A DNA stretch of 64,000 nt from Hypomesus transpacificus (taxonomy: Eukaryota; Chordata; Actinopteri; Osmeriformes; Osmeridae). The notes beneath the pieces were generated by a model. It worked only from the letters and a program-made list of their open reading frames with translations, did no database searches and was not told where the DNA came from. Shown here piece after piece: positions 12,083 through 23,023 of this stretch. A program made the position numbers and the translations under genes. Positions within the stretch are counted from its first letter, which is position 1, and every line of letters starts with the position of its first letter. The stretch is from the NCBI RefSeq assembly GCF_021917145.1, contig NC_061066.1:186001-250000 (forward strand), read 5' to 3'.

Positions 12083-13311
12083 TTATTTCTTCCCTATCCC
12101 CTGAGGATCTCTAGTAGAGCTGCCTGCTATCTCATCCCCTATCTGCAAGGAGGAGCCCAGGATGGCAGTCATACAGGTGGGCAGGTAGCATAGGTTGGGG
12201 GATGAGGCCCCGGTAAGCGTTCTGAAGAAAAATGTAACAAGAGTTGGAGACGTAAAGGCCTCCGTGGGTTTAGATATGAAACAGGTCACATGCATAATAA
12301 TATTGAAATTGTTTTGTTTTTAGTATTATTAAATGTTTATTGTTGTTGCAGCATTCATTGGTTAAAAAAGTTGTGTAAACTAAGAAATTCTTACAACACT
12401 GGTGGGTCTGGTGATTCTTCCCTTAAAAAGATTTTGAAAAGTATTTTTAACATGACTAGTAAGTTATACAACATGTTATATCTTAAAAATATGTATTTTC
12501 CCATAAGGTTTCCCAAAGTTTCATACCATGTTGGAACCAAATGCTGGGTTGGGAGGATCATTCTGTAAAGAAATTTAAAACAACAAGAACATGTTATAAG
12601 CGGTATAAAAAAACATGCTCTGTCTAGATCATTGGATGGACATCTGTATTATTCTTACTGAAAGGGAGAGATTCCTGTGTCATTACTCCCAACAAATCTG
12701 GAAAGGCAAAGCATGTTTTATTATATCAACTATTTTTATGATACTTTTTCCGAACAAAGATTCCTGTTCTTTTCAAAACTTTTAAAATTGCTGTATAAAA
12801 ATGTTAATTTATAAAAGTATGTAAATGTTTTTTTAATTATGTATATATATATATATATCACTGTTTTGAGAACGTGTGCCTAATTTGTTGAAATACTAAA
12901 GCTTAAATTGCTAGAATAGTGACAACGTTTTTACAACGTTCATATTTTCATAAAGCCAAAACTTACTCTGTCGAGTTGTCCAGTGTATAGTTTAGTTGAA
13001 CAAGGGTCTCATTTTGTCTGAAAAAAAGGTACGTTTGTTCATTTTTAAACCTCTGACAGTTCTCTATAATTTCCGATGAAGTCTTCCCTTGTGCAAGCCA
13101 TGTTATGGAAATTAAATATGGAACTAACATAGGCATATTGTACGACAGACCATCACTAATCTCTAACAATAACACTTTATTTCCATGCACACCTCTGGTA
13201 AAAGATGTTTAGGCATTGGTCTACTTCTTACCTGGTGCTGTTGTGAAAGTTGATGGGCATTCCAAAGACATAGCCAAGGAGAAACACACTGAGTGACCAG
13301 GTGGGGCCCAT
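12083..13311 (-). CDS. calcitonin/adrenomedullin-like peptide precursor, peptide-1 splice form (putative)
   Basis: Five exons by splice signals and phase: 13311-13232 (ATG, signal peptide MGPTWSLSVFLLGYVFG), 13194-12967, 12562-12527, 12421-12395 and 12221-12083. Together they give 169 residues. Every intron has the same phase (two bases before, one after), including those around the 36- and 27-nt micro-exons. The pro-region has N-glycosylation sites (NET, NYT, NST). The last exon encodes LCYLPTCMTAIL..., a C-x4-C ring, and ends DPQGIGKK-stop, a Gly-Lys-Lys amidation signal directly before the stop. A C-x4-C ring followed by a helix and an amidated C-terminus is the hallmark of CGRP, amylin and adrenomedullins; the CYL ring and the PQG end recall adrenomedullin-5 and adrenomedullin. 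A poly(A) signal lies at 11753-11748. I do not recognise the pro-region. The exon chain is inference; the family call is moderate. Confidence 0.5.
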
Positions 13312-13985
13312 AATGTCCTCACTAAGGCCCAAGGATGGAGGAATGAGAGGAGGTAGGCAGTTTCAACCCCACAGGCTGACTCAGTTAGAATACCTTTTAT
13401 ACTCTGCACCTACTCCATAACATTTGTACAGTGAGAAGATGTAGAACTGTGCAGTGTTTATCCCCAGTCAACTGAAGGACACGGAAGAGAAGGACACACT
13501 CACTCAACGTGAAGAGTGATGAGGCTAGTCCAATGTTGTTTAAATATTTGCTCATTTACAACATCTGTGTCTCTGAACTGCCTGTTATTTTCGAGGTCAG
13601 TGTGGAATCATGGGAACCAGTCTGCCTCAAGTTCATCAGCGGGCTTTGGATGGTTTTGTACTTGAATGTTATTACAGTTTGGGAACTGTCCTTGGTGTGT
13701 CCCTACCTTGTTTGCTGCTGGCAATACTTATCTTGTATGGACATATTGGCCTTTGTTCTTGTGCCACACTGGATGGAAAGCTGTAAAAGCTTTTAAAAGA
13801 TCATCTATTTTCTAGAGAGAAACTTGCATATGGAGCTCCATTGGCACAGACTTGCTACATTTTAGTCATGTTTCGGATAATGAGCTACTCTTCCCCCAAG
13901 GCTAGACAGGCTACAAATAATAATTAGCACCATGACTTTAAAATCAACATGACTATGTCATGTATATAGGCCTATATATATTGTT
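13312..13985. other. intergenic, no gene supported
   Basis: Unique AT-rich sequence between the peptide gene and a SINE. A 95-codon open frame on the plus strand (13509-13796) has no recognisable domain or splice context and is not called. Confidence 0.5.
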
Positions 13986-14181
13986 ATTTACATTTACATT
14001 TAGTCATTTAGCAGACGCTCTTATCCAGAGCGACTTACAGTAAGTACAGGGACATTCCCCCCGAGGCAAGTAGGGTGAAGTGCCTTGCCCAAGGACACAA
14101 CCTCATGGTGTGGCCGGGAATCGAACTGGCGACCTTTAGATTACTAGCCCGACTCCCTCACCGCTCAGCCACCTGACTCCC
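13986..14181 (-). repeat. tRNA-derived SINE with L2-type tail
   Basis: On the minus strand it starts GGGAGTCAGGTGGCTGAGCG (tRNA A-box, Ser/Leu type) and has a B-box AGTTCGATTCCC. It then contains CCTTGGGCAAGGCACTTCAC and ends with the GTCGCTCTGGATAAGAGCGT tail and TAAATG repeat. Full-length, with clear similarity to the copies at 34.6 and 47.1 kb. Confidence 0.85.
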
Positions 14182-14853
14182 ATAAACATTTCAGTTTCAT
14201 ATTTATAATTGAAATTGCACAGAATTACATAAAACAATATCTCATCGTTATAATAATTTATTTTCATGAATACCAGTTACTTGGGTTTTTAGATCATAAA
14301 AACACATATGTAGCAATCACGATACAATGCATCTATTATGACAACACATGACAAAAAACACAGCACAGTTTTTCTATTAGACAATTTCAAAACATTTGGA
14401 AAACGTTTTAACACATTTGTATGTGATGTTTATTCAGGTTAACTCATTTGGGTTTACAGTTCTGTAAATCTTCAGAAGCCTAGGGTGTATGCCATGCTGG
14501 AAGTGAGTGTATCAACAAAATGGAAAATAGGTGTTAAAACTTTATCAGGTTCATATGAATCAGTCAATGCTGACTAACTCTGCCCTACAGCTTGTGATTA
14601 CCCATAAATCCTTGTAATATAACCTCAAAACTGCCCATAATGAAAAGCTACATGTGACACAGCACATGGGGAAAAAAAAAGACAAAGCTATCAAATATCA
14701 GAGACAGTGACCTGTCAGGTTTAAGACAACAGTCCATCAGATCTGGTTCTGTCCAGGTAAAGGAATGGCAAAATAAATAAAACACAAACCCCTATCATCA
14801 CCTCATTCTCCATCTATGTCCCGGCTTACACCATGCCCCTGCTGAGTGTGTGT

Positions 14854-15460
14854 TTATCGGAAGTCCTCAGCACAGAACATGCCCTTAGCCCTGCGTAGGA
14901 TGGAATCCTTGGAGGCATCGTATGGGTGCTCCTTAGAGGGGATCTCCAGCACTGCAGGGATGGACTCCATGTGTCCGTCAATGGCGTGACGGATCATCTC
15001 GGCAATGAACTGGTTGATCAGGATGATGCCGATGTCGTTACGGACAAGGAAACTCCTACGGGAGTCGAAATGGAAGTTTACACACAGGACGTGGGATTTG
15101 GTTGATCAAGGTCATAGAAATAGTAGCCCAGACGAGTGCTATCCTCTGAATTATGTGTTGGTCATAAATCATGATGTCCCTAAGGTAGTGTATATAAATA
15201 CTACTGGCATAGTATTTAACGTAGTATTAAATAAATTGTTTGGTCTTGACATTTGGGCCTAGTCTTTAACAACACTGTGTACATAGTGGTAAGAATACTT
15301 ACTTGAATGTCTCCTCTATCTCTGTGATGCTTGTGTCCTTCTCGACAACCAAGAAATTGGGCTTCCGATTTTTATTCAGCTCGCCAATTCCACCGAGAAG
15401 AAATCCGGTACATGTGTCTTCATCACCAATAACGGCGATGAGTTTACCTCGTCCAGCCAT
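14854..15460 (-). CDS. atp6v1f: V-type proton ATPase subunit F
   Basis: Two coding exons, 15460-15303 and 15055-14854, give 119 residues, the same length as the human protein. The sequence begins [20 protein letters not shown] and ends [13 protein letters not shown], close to human ATP6V1F throughout ([36 protein letters not shown]). Subunit F belongs to the V1 central stalk (rotor, with subunit D) and helps couple ATP hydrolysis to proton pumping into lysosomes, endosomes and synaptic vesicles. The donor is TTCAA/gtaagt and the acceptor cgtag/GAGTTT, restoring Lys-Ser. It is transcribed away from lamtor4 with only about 0.4 kb between the start codons. spmip1 lies downstream in the same orientation, as in human. 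Confidence 0.96.
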
Positions 15461-15869
15461 TGCTGTTATTCTATCTTAATTTAGGAGATAAACCGTTGAA
15501 AATCGACCTATGTCTAATTTCTGTTTTTCATTCAGATCATAAGAAGTTGTCAGCTGACTAGCTGTAACTTCCGCTTTATACGAGTTGTGAGAGTTCCGGT
15601 GGCGCCATCCACTGGTTTGTAGCAGACGAAAAAGACGAACTTATCCATTAACTCAGTAAATATATGTATTGTGAAAATCCAACAAAATAATCGACTTTTC
15701 ATTGAAATAATTAATAATTAATTGGCCCCAAATACCCCAGTATGTCAGTGATATGAAATATCGTACACCTCCAAGTCCACCAGCCCAACTCGCAGAAGGA
15801 CGTCACGGGATAGACTTGTCACATGAGCAGGAAAGCAGATGGTCTTCCTCCTTCAACAACACAACTGAA
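15461..15869. promoter_or_regulatory. bidirectional promoter of atp6v1f and lamtor4
   Basis: The two start codons are 409 bp apart on opposite strands, so the 5' UTRs and promoter must be shared or abut. Visible elements are ETS-like sites (ACTTCCGC near 15570 and GTTCCGGT near 15595), a CRE-like GACGTCAC near 15798 and an E-box GTCACATGAG at 15818-15827. The E-box resembles, with two mismatches, the TFEB/CLEAR element that controls many lysosomal genes. Transcription starts are not known. Confidence 0.65.
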
Positions 15870-16774
15870 ATGGTATGTTCAGGTTATGTTCAAGTTTTAT
15901 GTTTTTGAATCTAGTTAGCTGTACGTTAAATTGTTATGTCAAATACAAAGCATTCATGTTCGACGTAGTTAAAATGTGTAACATTGTATTGCTGTGAAAT
16001 TGCACATCCACATTGGCATTGTTGGCCCTCGAACTAGGCTAGCAAGCAAAGGCGTTGTTTTGCTTGACAATCTAGGGATTTCTTACACTAGTATTACTAG
16101 CGATATAAAGTGACAGTACTCTGTGCCAAGTAAGAACACAGTAAAAAATTGAATTGTGACAATATTGCCGTGTTTAAAACAAGTTATCAAAAAAACCGTG
16201 CTATATACATCTTAGCCTAGCTTATCTAGCGTTCTCGTTTTTGTTTCAGACTACAGCTCTGACGCAGGGGTTGGAGAGGATTCCTGATCAATTGGGCTAT
16301 TTGGTCATCAGTGAAGATGGCGTGCTTGCGGTGAGGGCAAAAACACGAAGCACAAGTTTAGACTTTTGTACAATAACCTAGCTCGACGCTGTTCCCATTT
16401 TGTAACCCGTTTTACCACCCTCAATATTCTGCTACTGGAAGAGTCCTTTACTCTTTCTCTTGTTTACATCATGTTACACAGTCGGCAGGAGAGATGGAGA
16501 ATGATGAGCACACAGCTGGGATCATAATGCAGTTGGTGCGGACTGGATGTCGGATTAGCTCTGCTGAGCCTCCCTTCAAGCGCATGTCAGGTATGCCACC
16601 AGGCACACATTAGACGTATGTACTGTCAATATACTTGATAGAACCCGTCTCTAATCAAGTTTTGTTCACTTCCCAGTCATGTGTGAAGAGTTTGCCTACG
16701 CAGTAACTGTCTCAGGCCAGAAGGTCTTTGTTGTGAAACGTCAGAACAATCAACGAGAACCTGTGATTGTGTAA
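15870..16774 (+). CDS. lamtor4: Ragulator complex protein LAMTOR4
   Basis: Four exons: 15870-15872 (only the ATG), 16250-16330, 16482-16590 and 16677-16774. They give 96 residues (human 99). The sequence [20 protein letters not shown] and the C-terminal [20 protein letters not shown] match human LAMTOR4. The protein is a small roadblock-fold subunit of the pentameric Ragulator, which anchors Rag GTPases on lysosomes, contacts the V-ATPase and recruits mTORC1 when amino acids are present. The first coding exon ends directly after the ATG. An upstream ATG at 15823 opens a short frame whose stop is formed across this splice junction. A poly(A) signal lies at 17137-17142. The gene is head to head with atp6v1f. 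Confidence 0.95.
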
Positions 16775-17136
16775 GATCCGCAATACAAGACGAAGACGAC
16801 CACTCCTCTACAGATGTACATCACTGGACATTTGATTGACAGCAAATGTGTAGGAGGATAAAGTAAAAATGCAACAAAGTAATGCCTGTGTGGTGGACTC
16901 AAGTATAGAGTCCCCATCCATCCAGGTTATAGATTCAGGACAGGCCTTGTTTAGATAAGTCCAGCAAGTCTATAAAACGATGCTTGTTGAAAATCGTCTT
17001 TTTAACCTTGTCTGTAATTACCATCCGGAATCTTGTACCAGCTATGTGCACTGTTGCAAGTATTTAAGTTGTACATCTATTTTTATTGCTTTGTTGTCCA
17101 TTTTTGAAAGATGATATTTAAATAGCTAGAAGATTG

Positions 17137-17142
17137 AATAAA
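17137..17142 (+). terminator. poly(A) signal of lamtor4
   Basis: AATAAA about 360 bp beyond the lamtor4 stop codon; the intervening sequence is its 3' UTR. Confidence 0.8.
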
Positions 17143-17608
17143 GTTTTACTTATGAACAGTTACATGTAAAAAATACTTCCACCAGAGAAGACTGTCTGGG
17201 AATTTACCTACTTGCAAATTGAATAGTGCCCTCTTACTCTCCCAACTTTAAAATGTAACAACTTCCACAAAGGAATGGTGTATTCAAAGTTTACTAATTT
17301 GATTCTGGAGAAAACATGGGTAAAGATCTGCTATGCAATCAAACCATCCCAACAATAGACACTGCTATTTACATACCCCAGGGTTCCTGCAGGTTTCAGT
17401 AAGTCAAATTTAAGACCTTTTTTTAAGACATTAAGACCAGAAAGATTTAAGTTTAAGACCTACACAAAGCATTACCAAAAATATATTCAAATCAAAGAAA
17501 TTCTGAAAGAATCTTAATTTCAATGAATTCAGTCATTGAAAAAGCATTAATTTAATTGACAGATAAAGCAATCCCATTAGTAATTTAATTTAATTCAGCA
17601 CTAAGTAC

Positions 17609-17803
17609 TAGGGGTGGGGAAAAAAATAGATTCAAATGAATCAGGATTCAGTCTTCTAGCAATCCACATCAATTACATTTTTTATTTTAAGCATATATTG
17701 AATCCCAATTTGTTTACACATTGAAAAAATTGTGAATCGATTTTTTATCAAATCGTGACCCCTAAGAATCGAATCATGAGGTACCAAAAGATTCCCACCC
17801 CTA
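17609..17803. mobile_element. small hAT-like MITE
   Basis: Bounded by TAGGGGTGGG at the left and its inverted copy CCCACCCCTA at the right. Inside, GATTCAA and AATCGAT-type segments are near-palindromic (AAATCGTGACCCCTAAGAATC). Flanks CTAAGTAC and CTAGACAG are only weakly alike, so the target duplication has decayed. It sits inside the larger hAT-like element. Confidence 0.5.
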
Positions 17804-17964
17804 CTAGACAGTAAGCTGTACATTTCTGTTTAATAGTTGCAGAAAAGAAAGGTTAATTTATTTATAAAGCAACTCAGAGGGGCCCCCAAATCAATTCTGC
17901 TTAGGGCCTCATAAAGGCTTGGGCTGACCCTGATTACACAGTCTTGTAGAAAGTAACTTTGCAG

Positions 17965-18233
17965 GAAACCTCTGTGGCTCAGTGGGTAAGCATGTGTACC
18001 AGGGGCGTAGCCACGGGTAGGCACAGGCCTACCCAATTTGTTCAAAGGCCTACCCAAAAACGAAAATATCTAAATTATGTACATCGGTGCACATCGCAAA
18101 GTAAAAGAAAAACTGAAAAGCTGCCTATCCATATAGGCCTACCCACAAATATTATTCTGGCAACGCCCCTGATGTGTACCATTCAGTGTACTGCCAAACA
18201 CGGTACCCCTGGTTCAAATCTCGCTCAAACTAA
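17965..18233 (+). repeat. tRNA-derived SINE fragment, interrupted
   Basis: A-box-like TGGCTCAGTGGGTAAG lies at the left and a B-box-like GGTTCAAATC at 18211-18220. The two halves are contiguous once the 172-bp insertion at 18000-18171 and one copy of its target duplication are ignored. Similar tRNA-like pieces lie close by: the minus strand at about 18477-18545 (TGGTAGCTCAGTGG) and the plus strand at about 18636-18720 (TTAGCTCACTGGGTAAG, GGGTCCAAATG). Confidence 0.55.
18000..18171. mobile_element. 172-bp hAT MITE with perfect 8-bp target duplication
   Basis: Terminal inverted repeats CAGGGGCGTAGCCA and CAGGGGCGTTGCCA (right end read on the minus strand) match at 13 of 14 positions. The flanks are identical 8-mers ATGTGTAC at 17992-17999 and 18172-18179. 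This is a clean hAT-type insertion into a tRNA-SINE. Confidence 0.85.
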
Positions 18234-19136
18234 TCGATAATTCATTCAACTGATATCTTAAGTAATATATATGTTATATCCAAGTATATAGAAGCGGGAC
18301 CCTGTGGTGTAGTGGGTTGAGAACAAGGGCCTACACAACAACAACCACAACAGCCCAACTGAAATTCCAGGTACCACTCTGTCCCACCAGGAAAGACAGT
18401 GCCCTGCCTTTTATCAGTTTTATAATTCGAGTTTTATTTAAAAGTCGAAGAGCAAAAATTGAGCTGTAAGATCCTTCAGCCAGATTTGTACACAAGACCC
18501 CTCTCACAGTAGCCCACATCTATAACCACTGAGCTACCAGGGATCATAACAATCTCCACTCAACATTTAAATGTGTTGAACTATCTAGTTGTAATAACCT
18601 GCAGTGTTGAGGTGTCATAAAACCAGAAGAAAGCAGTGCTCCCCTGTTAGCTCACTGGGTAAGTATGCATGCTCTTTCAGGCATGCTGGTGCAGTACCGC
18701 AACTGCCTGGGTCCAAATGTTTATGATTTTTACGATTACAGGTAAGAACGATATATAAATGTATCGACCCCCCCAACCTGTTGTTTTTACCTCTTTGAGG
18801 GGGGGGGGGGGGGGGGGTCCAAGTCTTAATTAGAGGGGGGCAAGTCCCCTAAATTGAAACCCTGGACACTAGAGCTCCGCTTTGTAGGCTACGACTCCAT
18901 ACTTTTTTACTACTTTGTAATAACTTTCTGCGGCCAGCGTTTCTGGAAATGAGCGAGGGTAAAACCTTTTTTTAGACTAAATCAAATTAAAGACCTCGGA
19001 TAAAAATCAGTTTTTAAGGCCTTAAATTTAAAGTTCTGAATGTTAGACTTTTTAAGAGATTGCGGGATCCCTGTATATACCCACTAGATACAAGCAATAG
19101 CATTTCAATAGTTGAGGGAAAAAGGAAAGAAAATAT

Positions 19137-19142
19137 TTTATT
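19137..19142 (-). terminator. poly(A) signal of arf5
   Basis: AATAAA on the minus strand about 600 bp beyond the arf5 stop codon, just inside the right end of the transposon nest. Confidence 0.6.
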
Positions 19143-19743
19143 GCATCAAAATGGCCCTTAAAATGACTGAATACCTTGCAGCTACCTTCACATTGTTTAG
19201 AAATGGAAATGGCATTCAGGTCCAACCCCCTGGAATGAGTCAACCAATCCCAGGGAGGCAGATTAGGCTTGTACCCCAAGACAGGCCTCTGCCCTCCAAT
19301 ATGCACTGATGGTCTAACAAATTCCTGTTCACTTTGACCCACCTCGCAAACCTCCTGTTCATTTCACAACAATCAAAATCAGCACAACCATCATATGATT
19401 CTATTTTTGTTTGGGTGTTTTCCCCCCTTCTGAAAACATGCAACTCAAAAAAACAAATTTTAGGAGGGGAGTTGGGAGGTAAAAATAAAGATATAAACAG
19501 TCTAAGAAACATCTGCAAGTACAACACAGAATAAAACAGAAGAATGAAGTAAGAAAAGTGTTTCAGAACAGGAACTGATCGCAAAGTCCATAACTCCAAG
19601 TTCTACCAGACAGACACACCGATAATTTAAAAAGTTGTCATTTTCTTCTGATGGAATTCTCAGCACATGCCACACCCCCTCTCTCTGGGCGTGTTCACAT
19701 CTCTTGTTTACTCCGACCCCGCTCCTGTTTTTTGCTCTCTCCT

Positions 19744-22171
<2,428 letters not shown>

Positions 22172-23023
22172 TTTGCGAAAGAGCCCCGCTTTACCGCTGA
22201 ATTATAGAAATTGATCTCCTAAAAGATAAATGTAAACGTATTTTAATGTAACCGGACAGGGAATGGGCGCAGCTCTTCTGTCTTCTAAAGATGCCACGTC
22301 CAGGCCAACGCGGAATAAATGACGTCAGTCATCAGACAGCTTTATTCACAAAACTTCCTGTGCCTGTTTGTGCTTGACTTTAAGGCTAGCTCGGAATCGT
22401 TAAACTTGATATCAACGTGTATAGTAAAACGGCTTTTACTTTTTTGACTTTGTTTGTAGAAACGTTAATTTAATTTTATTTCGTCCAAGAAGACCGGTTA
22501 AAAAAATATAAAGACCTTCACAAGATGGCCTCATTTACAGACTGTGTATGGTAGCCTACATCTTCCTACTTTATTTAATATACACGTTCACTTCACAGAA
22601 GGACGGAAGTGGATTGGCTTGCAAAACTGTTGCTGACACGTATTCCGGAGGTAAATAGATCTAGTTGTACGGTATTTCAAATTGATATTTTGATCATGGA
22701 AATTATACTCTCAAAATCTGCCCTTGGTCAAGATAGCGAAAAAACGGAACAGGCCTGTCACGGCTTATTTTAGTTGGATATGTGTTGTTTTAGCGTGCTG
22801 TTGCTAGTGGTTTAGCTATCGCTGTAGACCCCGGAGAGTCAGATTAACAAACAATTGTAGATATATTTATACTCATACATTCAGCCACATATATTTTCAC
22901 GATTAACAATGATTCCTCTCTATTGGTACCCATTTCAGGATTTTAAATGAAGCAGGTAGATATGGATCCCAGCTGAACGTCAAGCAACAGGACTCAAAAT
23001 AGACCCAGAGGTCCTTTCAAGCC
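22172..23023. promoter_or_regulatory. shared arf5/gcc1 upstream region with a full CRE
   Basis: The start codons are about 850 bp apart in opposite orientation. A perfect palindromic cAMP response element TGACGTCA lies at 22320-22327. A gcc1 5' UTR exon appears to end near 22650 (GGAG/gtaaat), with an acceptor ttcag/GATTTT at about 22938. The UTR then contains a nine-codon upstream frame (22947-22976) ahead of the gcc1 start. Confidence 0.6.

Larger units (their letters stand above)
17379..19073. mobile_element. degenerate non-autonomous hAT-like DNA transposon hosting nested insertions
   Basis: The ends are inverted: CAGGGTTCCTGCAGG on the left, and CAGGGATCCCGCAATC when the right end is read on the minus strand. 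Both continue into AAGTC-rich sequence (TTAAGACCTTTTTTTAAG and TTAAAAAGTCTAAC). Flanking direct repeats are TACATACCC (17370-17378) and TATATACCC (19074-19082), eight of nine matching. CAGGG ends and an 8-9 bp duplication fit the hAT superfamily. No transposase frame is seen. The interior is occupied by at least one other MITE, tRNA-SINE pieces and a poly-G run (about 18799-18816). The right end abuts the arf5 3' UTR. Confidence 0.6.

Noticed and set aside
13509-13796. 95-codon plus-strand frame with hydrophobic segments
   Set aside because: No homology recognised, no splice or poly(A) context, AT-rich intergenic setting.
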